A stretch of DNA of 64,000 nucleotides from Wandonia haliotis (lineage in GTDB: Bacteria; Bacteroidota; Bacteroidia; Flavobacteriales_D; Crocinitomicaceae). Positions 1-8,145 of the stretch are shown piece after piece. The DNA lies in NCBI RefSeq assembly GCF_039523435.1, contig NZ_BAAAFH010000003.1, positions 620,001 through 684,000 of the forward strand. Reading direction: 5' to 3'. The translations under genes and the position numbers were made by a program. Below the pieces are notes generated by a model. The model worked only from the letters and a program-made list of their open reading frames with translations, was not told where the DNA came from and searched no databases. Position 1 is the first letter of the stretch. The number at the start of each line of letters is the position of its first letter.

Positions 1-985
1 AATCGAGACCAATGGAAAGCGTGACAGCCGAACTATACAATTCAGCATTTTTTAATTTCTTAAGAAACCCGGCATCAGATAGTTCCGGATCCATTATACG
101 CTCATAAAGTGTCTCGACATCGCAAGCTGCGACAAAATAATCCGCAGAGAAAGCCAGTTCATTTCCTTTGTGATCTGCCAGTATGTGTGTGGCTTTGTCA
201 CCCTGATGAACTATTCTTTTTACTCTTGTCTGATAAAATATCTGATTGCCGAGTGATTTGGTAACGTATTCCAACCATTCGGGGAAAACCTGCCCACCAC
301 CTTTCGGTGGAAGTTGATAATCTTTATTATATGCCCAGGCAATGGGAATTAAGCAGGATAAAAGATCCTCTTCTGCTGCCCAGATTTGCAAAAGCTTGGG
401 ATCGGAAAAATATTTTTTAAGTCCTTTTATTACACCTTTTTCTCCCCCGTAAAATACATGAGGAACAAAGGTAAGTCCGAACTTTGCCAATTTTAACCCG
501 TAATAGGCTTTCCCGAATACATTTCGGGTTTGCATATCTCTGAAATTGGTTGAATAGTTAGCAAAAGCTCCTGCCATTTTTTTTGCTGTGCCAAAAAATC
601 GAAGTAAACCTTTCTTTTCGTGAGGGAACTCTCGTATAAGCTCATCCCTTAAATCATCAGGCGTATTTGTAAGAAGAAAATCAATATCCTGTGTGATAAA
701 CCGTCGGATGTTAACCTGATCTTTCGTTTCAGGGAAATCCGTTCCGATTGCTCCAAAGATACGGTGCACAAAGCCCTTTGGTCCACATTGATTCAACCAG
801 TGAATTGCTGAATCAAACCGATAGTTTTTACGTCTGAACCCTGCCAGATAACCGCCGGGACGGGCATCCATTTCAAGTACAGCAACAGAGAGACCGGCTC
901 TTCCTAACAGAGCGGCAGATGTCAGACCGCTTACTCCGGCTCCTATTATAACTACATCGTAATGACTTTTGACTTGTTCTTTCAC
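1..985 (-). CDS. Partial CrtI-like NAD(P)/FAD-dependent oxidoreductase (C-terminus off the left edge)
   Basis: Reading the complement gives an N-terminal dinucleotide fold (VVIIGAGVSGLTSAALLG) followed by E-x-D-ARPGGYLAGFRR and FDSAIHWLNQCG. This is the layout of phytoene desaturase, carotene isomerase and retinol saturase-like flavoproteins. About 328 codons are present and the C-terminal FAD/substrate part lies outside the window. No ATG exists in frame before the Rossmann motif. The first plausible start is GTG at 985-983, giving VKEQVKSHYDVVIIG; the frame stays open further upstream, so the start is uncertain. It faces away from the TPR lipoprotein gene and is not part of the crtI/crtB operon at 48-50 kb. 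Substrate unknown: carotenoid or another polyene is a family-level guess. Confidence 0.75.
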   Translation of the reverse strand, partial: MKEQVKSHYDVVIIGAGVSGLTSAALLGRAGLSVAVLEMDARPGGYLAGFRRKNYRFDSAIHWLNQCGPKGFVHRIFGAIGTDFPETKDQVNIRRFITQDIDFLLTNTPDDLRDELIREFPHEKKGLLRFFGTAKKMAGAFANYSTNFRDMQTRNVFGKAYYGLKLAKFGLTFVPHVFYGGEKGVIKGLKKYFSDPKLLQIWAAEEDLLSCLIPIAWAYNKDYQLPPKGGGQVFPEWLEYVTKSLGNQIFYQTRVKRIVHQGDKATHILADHKGNELAFSADYFVAACDVETLYERIMDPELSDAGFLKKLKNAELYSSAVTLSIGLD

Positions 986-1153
986 AGTTTTGTAATGAGT
1001 TGTAAATATACTATAAAGGAGAACACTACAGGCCTGATTTTGTTTTTATCAGACAGCAATTTACTTTTTGAACGGGGTAGAATATCTAGTGAGCTGGCAG
1101 TCCTAGTTCAACAAAATCTAGTAATTTTACGTTCTTACAAAGAAAACGATGAA

Positions 1154-2200
1154 ATGAAATTCATGAAAATAACGATATCTCTGGTGTTTACCTTGTTTTT
1201 AATAGTTTCGTGTGACGAAACAAAAAATAAACCGGAGGAAAAGGAAGAAGGCAAGGAGACCGTAACAGTAGTTGAAGAAACAGTTGACCATGAGAAAAAA
1301 TTAGCTGATCTTGAGAGGCAGTTGGCGTCTGACCCGGACAACTCAAAATTATTGACGGAGCGGGCATTGCTTTTGATGCGTATAAATAGATTGGATGAGG
1401 GGTTCTCAGATATGTCAAAAGCATTTCGTCTGGATTCTCTGGATTTGGATGTGCGAAAAGCACATGGAGATTACATGTTGGCGATGACGAGAGTACTTGC
1501 AGCCCGAAAAGATTACAATTATGTTATTGAAAATGATCCCTCCAACGCACAGGCTTATTTGGGGATGGCGCGAACGTATGCGATAGAAGACTACTACGAA
1601 AAAGCATTCGAATTTGCTGACGAGGCATTGAAAAGAGATAAGTTCCTGAGAGATGCTTATGAATTAAAAGGGCTAATGTTTAGGGCACAAAACAAGACTG
1701 AACTGGCGATTTCTTCGTATCAGACCGCTGTCGAAATGGATCCGGACTTTTATAGTGGATTTATAGCACTGGGAAACTTGTTTGAACAGAAAAATGACCC
1801 GATTGCTTATGAGTATTATAAAGCCGCTCATGAAATTGATACGGCTGGTTTAGAAGCATTACATGGGATGGCATTGTTCCTCCAGTATCATAATGGAGAA
1901 ACAGAAGCAAAAGATTTATATCGCAAAATTCTGGAGTATGACTCGACCTATTTCATTGCCTATTACAATCAGGGTTGGATCAAGCTGGTTCTGGAGAATG
2001 AAATGGATAGTGCTACTTATTTCTTCGAGCGAACACTGGAAATAGTGCCGAATTATGCGGATGCATGGTACAACCTTGGGTTGTCTCAGGTGGAAAAAAA
2101 TAATCGAAATAAAGCGATTGAGTGTTTTAAGAACGTTTTGAAAATAAATCCGGAGTATAAAGGGGCACAGGAACAGATTAATGATCTGTTGAAATTGTGA
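1154..2200 (+). CDS. TPR-repeat lipoprotein
   Basis: The frame is open from 962, but the first sensible start is ATG 1154 (or 1163), which yields a lipoprotein signal ending in LFLIVSC. A charged linker (about residues 23-45) leads into roughly seven to eight tetratricopeptide-like helical hairpins, with unit signatures such as PDNSKLLTERALLLM, PSNAQAYLGMARTY, PDFYSGFIALGNLF and PNYADAWYNLGLSQ. TPR lipoproteins are normally periplasmic or outer-membrane scaffolds for protein partners; no catalytic motif is seen. Its stop overlaps the GTG of the next gene (GTGA at 2197-2200), so it is translationally coupled to the membrane protein and probably also to the radical SAM gene. Partner unknown. 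Confidence 0.8.
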   Translation: MKFMKITISLVFTLFLIVSCDETKNKPEEKEEGKETVTVVEETVDHEKKLADLERQLASDPDNSKLLTERALLLMRINRLDEGFSDMSKAFRLDSLDLDVRKAHGDYMLAMTRVLAARKDYNYVIENDPSNAQAYLGMARTYAIEDYYEKAFEFADEALKRDKFLRDAYELKGLMFRAQNKTELAISSYQTAVEMDPDFYSGFIALGNLFEQKNDPIAYEYYKAAHEIDTAGLEALHGMALFLQYHNGETEAKDLYRKILEYDSTYFIAYYNQGWIKLVLENEMDSATYFFERTLEIVPNYADAWYNLGLSQVEKNNRNKAIECFKNVLKINPEYKGAQEQINDLLKL

Positions 2201-2820
2201 GAAATCAGATTATAATACAGGCAGTAGGTGAGTTATTCATTCCAATTCTGGGCTTCTATTGGTGGGAGTGGGATTTACACTTTATTTTGCTTTTCTATTA
2301 TCTTGATGTATTGGCTTCGTTGGTATTGTTTATTGTAAAAGCGGGGAAGGTAAACACGTATAGAACCGGGAAACAACTCACTATTCAGAATTACCGCCCC
2401 TATCTGACAAACTATTTTTTTGTTCTGGTGGGATTGATTGGTTTTGAGATGGGAACCCTGTTGGTTTATAAGGATATGAACCTGATGGCTTCGCTACTGG
2501 ATTTTCTGACTTATAAAGAGTTGGGAATTCCACAGGGAATCATTTTGTTGCCTCTTATTGTTCTGATGAATTATCAGAATTATAAACTTACTTTCCTGAT
2601 GAATGGTACTTTTCGCTTTTTTACCGTATCCTCATTATCTGTCATAGCTCGTTGGGTATTTGTTTTATTTGCTGTTGCAGGAATTGTGTTTCTGGGAGTA
2701 AATGTATGGCTTTCTATACCGGATCAGGTATGGTTATGGATACTGGTTGCCGGAAAGTTAGGGTTTGATTTGTATCTTTATCCAAAGTTGGAAAACAAGG
2801 TGCTTAGAAACCAGGTCTGA
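2197..2820 (+). CDS. Hypothetical multi-pass membrane protein (DUF6498-like)
   Basis: A 207-residue, strongly hydrophobic protein with about five to six predicted transmembrane segments (residues near 10-25, 28-48, 72-92, 105-125, 145-165 and 172-190) and no recognisable catalytic motif. The composition and the early WWEWDLHFILLFYYLD stretch recall DUF6498-type integral membrane proteins, but I hold that loosely. It begins with GTG overlapping the stop of the TPR lipoprotein gene, and the radical SAM gene starts on the base after its stop. The three genes therefore look like one transcript. Function unknown. Confidence 0.7.
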   Translation: MRNQIIIQAVGELFIPILGFYWWEWDLHFILLFYYLDVLASLVLFIVKAGKVNTYRTGKQLTIQNYRPYLTNYFFVLVGLIGFEMGTLLVYKDMNLMASLLDFLTYKELGIPQGIILLPLIVLMNYQNYKLTFLMNGTFRFFTVSSLSVIARWVFVLFAVAGIVFLGVNVWLSIPDQVWLWILVAGKLGFDLYLYPKLENKVLRNQV

Positions 2821-3831
2821 ATGAAAGATACATTAAATATCATCCGGAAACTAACTTTTAAAAGAGTGTGGAATCTGTTCCTTTTGAAAGGTTCTTATCT
2901 TTTAGGAAGGTATTTAAAGTTGTCAAAAGTAGCAGGTGCACCCTATGCGTTAAGTATTGAGCCGACTACAGCATGTAATCTGGGGTGTCCTGAGTGCCCG
3001 AGCGGATTGAAACAGTTTACCAGAAAAACAGGAAGACTACAGTTGGATATGAACAAAAAAATTCTGGATGAAGTAGGTTCCGGAGTCTTTTATATCAATT
3101 ATTATTTTCAGGGAGAACCGTATTTGCACCCTCAGTTTACCAGCTTGATTCAGGAGGCAAAGAAGAGAAAGATATATACGGCTACTTCTACAAATGCTCA
3201 CTTCCTGTCAGCGAAAAAAGCGGAGGAAACTGTAACATCGGGATTAGACAGGCTGATTATATCTATTGATGGCTTAACCCAGAATACGTATGAGAATTAC
3301 AGGATCCATGGTAAACTGGAAAAGGTAATAGAAGGAACCCGACAAATAGTTGCGGCAAAAAGAAGACTGAAAAGTACTACACCACATCTTATTTTCCAGT
3401 TTTTAGTAGTGCGCCAGAATGAACACGAGATTGAAGAACTTCACCGGCTGGCAAATGAATTGGGAGTAGATGAGGTGCGATTGAAAAGTGTTCAGGTATA
3501 TGATTATAAGAATGGGAATGAATTACTACCATCAGATATCAGGTATAGCAGATACAAACGTAATCGTGATGGTACTTATTCCCTAAAAGCAAAAACGGGA
3601 AACCATTGCTGGCGAATGTGGAGTTCTACTGTTTTTACCTGGGATGGAATTTTAGTCCCTTGTTGTTTTGATAAGGATGCTCAACACCAGTTAGGAGATT
3701 TGAAAATACATTCTTTCCGTAAAATCTGGTTCGGCGAAAAATATACAGCTATGCGAAAAGCCATCATCACCCAACGAAATCAGATCGATATTTGTACGAA
3801 CTGTTCAGAGGGAGCAAAAGTATGGGTGTAA
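2821..3831 (+). CDS. Radical SAM/SPASM domain protein
   Basis: 336 residues. The radical SAM cluster motif CNLGCPEC (Cys52, Cys56, Cys59) is followed by a typical core (FQGEPYLHPQF, TNAHFL, LIISIDGLTQNTYENYR). The C-terminal part carries a SPASM-type set of cysteines (GNHCW, VPCCFD, CTNC) expected to bind one or two auxiliary iron-sulfur clusters. SPASM enzymes often modify peptides or, in anaerobic sulfatase-maturase style, proteins; no small peptide gene or sulfatase lies next to it. It is directly abutted to the preceding membrane protein gene, with no gap between stop and ATG. The substrate cannot be read from the context. Confidence 0.85.
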   Translation: MKDTLNIIRKLTFKRVWNLFLLKGSYLLGRYLKLSKVAGAPYALSIEPTTACNLGCPECPSGLKQFTRKTGRLQLDMNKKILDEVGSGVFYINYYFQGEPYLHPQFTSLIQEAKKRKIYTATSTNAHFLSAKKAEETVTSGLDRLIISIDGLTQNTYENYRIHGKLEKVIEGTRQIVAAKRRLKSTTPHLIFQFLVVRQNEHEIEELHRLANELGVDEVRLKSVQVYDYKNGNELLPSDIRYSRYKRNRDGTYSLKAKTGNHCWRMWSSTVFTWDGILVPCCFDKDAQHQLGDLKIHSFRKIWFGEKYTAMRKAIITQRNQIDICTNCSEGAKVWV

Positions 3832-3878
3832 CGTAAAATTCGGCGGAAGTAAGAAACTGATAGCTGTTATACTTTACG

Positions 3879-3886
3879 TATCTTTG
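3879..3886 (+). promoter_or_regulatory. Bacteroidota -7 box for pth
   Basis: TATCTTTG matches the Bacteroidota primary sigma -7 consensus TAnnTTTG. It lies 24 bases before ATG 3911 and supports that start rather than the upstream in-frame ATG at 3884, which overlaps the box. No clear TTTG -33 element is seen. Confidence 0.6.
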
Positions 3887-3910
3887 TCTCGTCAGAACAA
3901 GAGAGAAATC

Positions 3911-4474
3911 ATGAAATATTTGGTTGTAGGTCTTGGAAACCCAGGATCTAAATACGAAAACACACGACACAATATAGGGTTTAAGGTATTAGATGCCTTT
4001 GCCAAAGAGATAGGAGAACCTTTCTATGTAGAAAAACATGCAGAAGTAGCACGTTGTAAGTATAAAGGGCGGCAAATTATTCTTGTTAAACCAACTACTT
4101 ATATGAATCTGAGTGGGAAAGCAGTAAATTACTGGATGCAACAGGAAAATATTCCTCTGGATCGGGTAATGGTCGTTACGGATGATATAGCTCTTCCGTT
4201 CGGGAAATTGCGGATGAAAGGAAAAGGGAGTGATGGGGGACATAACGGATTGAAAGATATTCAGGCTGTCCTGAATACGAATCTGTATGCACGACTGCGC
4301 TTTGGTGTGGGAGATGCTTTTTTTCCCGGTCAGCAATCGGATTATGTGTTGGGAGAATGGTCCAAAGAAGAGTCTGAAAAGCTTGAAGAACGCATCAAAA
4401 CTGCGACTGAATTTATCAAAGGTTTCTGCACAGTTGGAATTCAGTTGACCATGACAAACTGGAATGGAAAGTAG
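3911..4474 (+). CDS. pth: Peptidyl-tRNA hydrolase
   Basis: 187 residues, the usual size. It hydrolyses the ester bond of peptidyl-tRNAs released from stalled ribosomes, recycling tRNA. The N-terminus VVGLGNPGSKYENTRHNIGF holds Asn10 and the catalytic His20. KPTTYMNLSG and the DDIALPFGKLRMKGKGSDGG region with Asp92, followed by HNGLKD (His111, Asn112), are also intact. ATG 3911 is chosen because the protein then starts with the family-typical MKYLVVGLGNPG and because the upstream ATG at 3884 lies inside the promoter box. Monocistronic by appearance: own -7 box at 3879 and a terminator at 4536. Confidence 0.97.
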   Translation: MKYLVVGLGNPGSKYENTRHNIGFKVLDAFAKEIGEPFYVEKHAEVARCKYKGRQIILVKPTTYMNLSGKAVNYWMQQENIPLDRVMVVTDDIALPFGKLRMKGKGSDGGHNGLKDIQAVLNTNLYARLRFGVGDAFFPGQQSDYVLGEWSKEESEKLEERIKTATEFIKGFCTVGIQLTMTNWNGK

Positions 4475-4535
4475 ATTCTATAAATAGGTCCGAACTTCCG
4501 TTTAGAAGGGGTAAATAAGGGATAAATTGAAAATT

Positions 4536-4557
4536 GAGGGGGCAGCCCTCTTTTTTT
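4536..4557 (+). terminator. Rho-independent terminator after pth
   Basis: GAGGG / CCCTC stem (4536-4540 with 4546-4550), 5-base loop, followed by a run of seven T. About 60 bases after the pth stop. Confidence 0.75.
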
Positions 4558-4573
4558 GTTTCTTATTGCGACT

Positions 4574-4581
4574 TAAATTTG
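4574..4581 (+). promoter_or_regulatory. -7 box in a gene-free interval
   Basis: TAAATTTG, an exact TAnnTTTG match, located after the pth terminator and with no ORF of note downstream before the terminator at 4676. A TTTG lies 15 bases upstream (4555-4558), closer than the usual spacing. Possible promoter of a small RNA. Confidence 0.35.
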
Positions 4582-4634
4582 TGTCAAGGTTGAAGCAAAG
4601 GATAAATAAAGAATAATCACAACATTAACAATTA

Positions 4635-4642
4635 TATATTTG
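4635..4642 (+). promoter_or_regulatory. Second -7 box in the same interval
   Basis: TATATTTG, an exact TAnnTTTG match about 35 bases before the terminator at 4676. No -33 TTTG at the expected distance, so weaker support; may be chance in AT-rich DNA. Confidence 0.25.
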
Positions 4643-4675
4643 CTACTCAACTTACTATTACTGGTTTAAAAAATT

Positions 4676-4701
4676 AAGGAGGTTTCTCAAACCTCCTTTT
4701 T
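4676..4701. terminator. Bidirectional terminator between pth and the AddB-like gene
   Basis: AAGGAGGTTT / AAACCTCCTT perfect 10-bp stem with a 3-base loop. Seven T follow on the plus strand and a T-rich run follows on the minus strand. On the minus strand it ends the AddB-like gene (stop at 4702). On the plus strand it would end any transcript from the boxes at 4574 or 4635. Confidence 0.8.
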
Positions 4702-7515
4702 TTATTTGTAACAATATTCGCAGTATTTAGCTTCCGGACTATGTTCAAAAACTTCTAAACGCAGCATTTCTTTCCCTATATTGAGTAGTAACTGCTGCAT
4801 GAAATCAATAAACTCAGGGTTGACTTCAGTTATTTCAGAGCGTTTTGGAAAATGTAAAGACTGGAACCCTTTGGAAAGAGCAGTCAGAGAAATAACTCCT
4901 GTTGCATCAGGGATACTGTTTTCGGCATAATAATACAACACATTGTAAATCCCCAACTGCAGTGTGAATTTATGCTTGGTGAGTTCCTTTTTTAGTTTTG
5001 GATAGTCCGGAACAGAAGAGTAAGATGAAAAATTGAACTTCACATCCTCTTCTTTACAATTTCCGGTTTTATAATCTACAATTCTTCTTCTATTTCCCCA
5101 GTTATCAATACGATCGATAAGCCCCAATAGTTTGAAAGGATACTTTTTATTATCCCATTCTATTTCGAATTCGACCTCGATTTTATTTTCGAGTGATTCG
5201 ATATAGAGCTCCTTGTCCGGATTTTCTTCAAGCATTTTCTTTTCGGTCCGTAAAAACCGGTCAATCTGATAGGAAGCCATTTCGAAGGAAAGTAGATTCC
5301 GTCCCTTTTCGAAGGTTTCTTTCTCTGCATTGAATACTTCGGACACTTGTTTTTGTAACTCAACAGGATACACTTTCAACATCTTTTCAATATCGTAAGT
5401 GGTAACCTGAATCTTCTTTTCAGCAAAGGGAGTATAGAGGGCTTCCAGTGTCCGGTGTACGATATCTCCGAACGTACTGCTTTCCATCTCTTCTTCCACC
5501 TCTTCATTCTCGTACAACCCGAGTATGTACCGATAATAAAAATCGAGGGGGCAGGTAATGAATTTTTTTAGTGCAGAAGCTGAAACCCCCGAACTGAAAA
5601 AGTTCAGGATGGCATCCGTTATCTCCTTGGTTCGTTCTATCTGGACTGGATGGCTTTCTTCCTTTTCGAGAAGAAAAGTCTTTTCCGACCAGTTGATATT
5701 CTTATTCTCACGGGCAAGTTCCAGTTCCAGTTGGCGTAAATAGCGACTGGGTTCATTTGTCGCTATTCCTTCTCCCGGTGCATTATTATAAGTAATATAA
5801 ATGTCTTTTGCGGAGGGAAGCAGTCTGTAAAAGTGATGAGCAAATAAAGCATCCTTTTGTGTGGGAGTCGGAAGTCCGAAATACCTCCTGAGATCCATTG
5901 GTATAATCGTTTGAATATGGTTTCCGGGAGGCATTTTCCCTTCGTTCATTCCAATAACGATAAGCGTTTCAAAATCCAGCATTCGCGTTTCCAGTAACCC
6001 CATAATTTGTAACCCTTCTGTGGGGTTTCCGTAATAGGCTACCGCTTTATTCATCCAGCCTGGATTGAAGAGTTGTTTGAATGTAAACAGACCGATGGTG
6101 GGAGATTGGGAATGGAAAACGGGAACCATTTCACGTACAACCGTGTCAAACTGGTTGATGGCACTGCGCTCCAAAAGATCCTGTTGTATATCGAAGCAGG
6201 GAAATACTAAAGCGTTGATTGTATGCATGCGTTGCAGAGCACTTCCCCAGTTGTCCTCCCAGGATGCGAATACAAGTCGGATCAGCTCATTCAGTTTTTC
6301 CGATAGTTCTGGAAAATCCGGTTTTGAGAAAAGCCTGTTCTTTTTAATGATGCGCAATTGTATCGCTTCAATTTCCCGGACATCTTTTTCTGAAGCCAGC
6401 TTATGTACAAACGGATGTCGGAAAAATCGGACAATCGTTTTGTGATATACCGCTGTTGTTTTAAAATAATGGATGTTTTCCTGCGCTTCAAATAACAAAT
6501 CTACCCACGTTCGGAGCAACGTATTTTTTAAGGGAAGTCCAAGTGTAATATTGGCTTCTTTTGCTTTTAGAGGAATGTGTTTAATGGCGGGAACAATAAG
6601 TGATTCATCGGCAAGAAGCAGGAGTGTTTTTTTTATTTTTTCTTCCGGAAAGCTCTCCAGTACCGTCATAGCAGCTTTCACCTGACTGGTTGGTTGTGCG
6701 CAGGCGATTACTTCGATGTTCTTTTCTTCTTTAAGAAGAAGGTCTGAAGTGTAAATCTGAGTACCTGGAACCTGTTGTTTTAATTCACGGATAAACGTTC
6801 CGGCTTCATGTTGACGGTCGTCAAGAAAAAAACGGTCAGCTTCCAGCAAAATATGACCACGTCCTGTTTGTTGCAATTGTTTCATAATACTAATCTCTGC
6901 AGGAGAGAGTGCATTAAACCCAACAAACAGAAAGTGAGCCTCTTTATTTTCTCTGAAGCACAAATCAATATTTTCAGCTACTTTACGATAGGCAGCCCCG
7001 TTATATGTTTTTCCGGATTTCGTTAACCGAAGTTGTAGGGTTTGATAATAGGCTCCCAACTTATCCCAGAACTCCATAAATCGCTTTTGATTTTCTGTAA
7101 GCTCCTTGGTAGAATCAAAAGACCAGTTCTCAATATCCTTCACATCCCGGAGATTTTTAAAGAGATCCGTAGGATTGATTAAATACCTGTCAATTTCGTC
7201 GCAATCACTCAATAGTGTTTTTCCCCAGCGTATAAACTCGTCAAACGATTCTTTCTTATCAGCTAGGGAAAGATGTACCTCATACAATTGAAACAATAAT
7301 TCGGTCTGAGAGAGAACTGTTTCAGAAACCAGTTGTTGTATCCATGTGTTAATCGTAATAAATCGTGGAGAAAAGAAAGGTTTCTGTACAATAGAAAAAA
7401 GCTCCTCCTGAATATACTTACCCGCGCGCTGAGAAGGCAGAACAACGGTTACCTGCGATTTGTCAGGATATTGATCGTGGATGAATTGAGCGATGTTTCT
7501 TACAAACAGGGGCAT
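4702..7515 (-). CDS. AddB/RecB-family PD-(D/E)XK nuclease
   Basis: 937 residues. The N-terminal half resembles an inactivated helicase/AddB scaffold (VVLPSQRAG, ETLIVIGMNEGKMP). The C-terminal third is a RecB-type nuclease: SALKKFITCPLDFYYRY, then GDIVHRTLEAL, then the catalytic LIDRIDNW...RRIVDYKTG, ending with a CEYCYK tail. The Cys of ITCPLDF plus the terminal CxxC recall the iron-sulfur staple of AddB. Family members process double-strand breaks with an AddA-type helicase and load RecA. No AddA gene adjoins it in this window, although recA lies just beyond bcp. Transcribed divergently from bcp. Called AddB-like rather than addB because I cannot place an AddA partner. Confidence 0.85.
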   Translation of the reverse strand: MPLFVRNIAQFIHDQYPDKSQVTVVLPSQRAGKYIQEELFSIVQKPFFSPRFITINTWIQQLVSETVLSQTELLFQLYEVHLSLADKKESFDEFIRWGKTLLSDCDEIDRYLINPTDLFKNLRDVKDIENWSFDSTKELTENQKRFMEFWDKLGAYYQTLQLRLTKSGKTYNGAAYRKVAENIDLCFRENKEAHFLFVGFNALSPAEISIMKQLQQTGRGHILLEADRFFLDDRQHEAGTFIRELKQQVPGTQIYTSDLLLKEEKNIEVIACAQPTSQVKAAMTVLESFPEEKIKKTLLLLADESLIVPAIKHIPLKAKEANITLGLPLKNTLLRTWVDLLFEAQENIHYFKTTAVYHKTIVRFFRHPFVHKLASEKDVREIEAIQLRIIKKNRLFSKPDFPELSEKLNELIRLVFASWEDNWGSALQRMHTINALVFPCFDIQQDLLERSAINQFDTVVREMVPVFHSQSPTIGLFTFKQLFNPGWMNKAVAYYGNPTEGLQIMGLLETRMLDFETLIVIGMNEGKMPPGNHIQTIIPMDLRRYFGLPTPTQKDALFAHHFYRLLPSAKDIYITYNNAPGEGIATNEPSRYLRQLELELARENKNINWSEKTFLLEKEESHPVQIERTKEITDAILNFFSSGVSASALKKFITCPLDFYYRYILGLYENEEVEEEMESSTFGDIVHRTLEALYTPFAEKKIQVTTYDIEKMLKVYPVELQKQVSEVFNAEKETFEKGRNLLSFEMASYQIDRFLRTEKKMLEENPDKELYIESLENKIEVEFEIEWDNKKYPFKLLGLIDRIDNWGNRRRIVDYKTGNCKEEDVKFNFSSYSSVPDYPKLKKELTKHKFTLQLGIYNVLYYYAENSIPDATGVISLTALSKGFQSLHFPKRSEITEVNPEFIDFMQQLLLNIGKEMLRLEVFEHSPEAKYCEYCYK

Positions 7516-7583
7516 TTTATGAAGATTTCTTCGAAATTAACAAAAGAACTCATAAATTTATTTGGCAAGAACTAAATAATTTT

Positions 7584-7591
7584 TATTTTTG
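7584..7591 (+). promoter_or_regulatory. -7 box for bcp
   Basis: TATTTTTG matches TAnnTTTG, 40 bases before the bcp ATG. Its last two bases overlap the inverted repeat at 7590-7606. Confidence 0.55.
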
Positions 7592-7606
7592 ACGAAAATA
7601 TCGTCA
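7590..7606. promoter_or_regulatory. Inverted repeat TGACGA-N5-TCGTCA (candidate operator)
   Basis: Perfect 6-bp arms with a 5-bp AAATA spacer, 17 bp in all. It sits at the expected transcription start of bcp and in the shared upstream region of the divergent nuclease gene. Size and placement fit a dimeric repressor site; the protein is unknown. Confidence 0.45.
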
Positions 7607-7631
7607 ATAAAACGACAAAAAATATAGCGAC

Positions 7632-8090
7632 ATGACGACATTAAAGGTTGGAGACAAAGCACCGGATTTTTCGGTAACAGATCAGAATGGGAAAGTTCAC
7701 ACGCTGGTAGATTATTCAGGTAAAATTCTGGCGATTTATTTTTATCCTAAGGACATGACTCCCGGTTGCACGGCGCAGGCCTGTGACCTGCGGGATCACG
7801 AAACTGTCCTGATGAAAAAGAACATACAGGTAATTGGAGTGAGTGCAGATGATGAAAAACGGCACGCAAAATTTGCCGAAAAGTATGAACTACCTTTTCC
7901 CCTTTTGGCAGATACGGATTTGACAATGATCAAAGCGTATGGTGTTTGGGGACCTAAGAAATTTATGGGAAAAGAATACGAGGGAATTCACCGGACAACG
8001 TTTATCATTGACGAAAAAGGAATAATTAAAGCAATTATAGAAAAAGTAAAAACAAAAGAACACGCTGCGCAGATTCTTGATGTTTTATAA
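7632..8090 (+). CDS. bcp: Thioredoxin-dependent thiol peroxidase (Bcp/PrxQ)
   Basis: 152 residues, typical for atypical two-cysteine peroxiredoxins of the PrxQ class, which reduce hydrogen and alkyl peroxides using thioredoxin in the cytoplasm. The active site reads DMTPGCTAQACDLRD, with peroxidatic Cys46 and resolving Cys51 five residues on, the PrxQ spacing. APDFSVTDQNGK and the late GIHRTTFIID segment are also standard. ATG 7632 has a -7 box at 7584 and an inverted repeat over the predicted transcription start, so regulation, perhaps oxidative or metal responsive, is plausible but unproven. recA follows after a 55-base gap with its own promoter. Confidence 0.95.
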   Translation: MTTLKVGDKAPDFSVTDQNGKVHTLVDYSGKILAIYFYPKDMTPGCTAQACDLRDHETVLMKKNIQVIGVSADDEKRHAKFAEKYELPFPLLADTDLTMIKAYGVWGPKKFMGKEYEGIHRTTFIIDEKGIIKAIIEKVKTKEHAAQILDVL

Positions 8091-8091
8091 A

Positions 8092-8120
8092 GTGCGTAAA
8101 TACTTTACGTACTGACGCAC
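8092..8120. promoter_or_regulatory. 29-bp imperfect palindrome upstream of recA
   Basis: Perfect GTGCGT / ACGCAC outer arms with a partly symmetric inner part (TAC...GTA); 11 of 14 positions pair. It begins two bases after the bcp stop and ends one base before the recA -7 box, covering the -33 region. No T-run follows, so an operator is likelier than a terminator. Confidence 0.45.
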
Positions 8121-8121
8121 C

Positions 8122-8129
8122 TAAATTTG
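8122..8129 (+). promoter_or_regulatory. -7 box for recA
   Basis: TAAATTTG, exact TAnnTTTG match, 16 bases between its last base and the recA ATG. The -33 position falls inside the palindrome at 8092-8120. Confidence 0.6.
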
Positions 8130-8145
8130 TAGAAAAATAGAAAAC

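Noticed and set aside
3869..8110. 12-mer ATACTTTACGTA shared by the pth and recA upstream regions
   Set aside because: Many chance 12-mer pairs are expected in 64 kb; only the recA copy is part of a palindrome.
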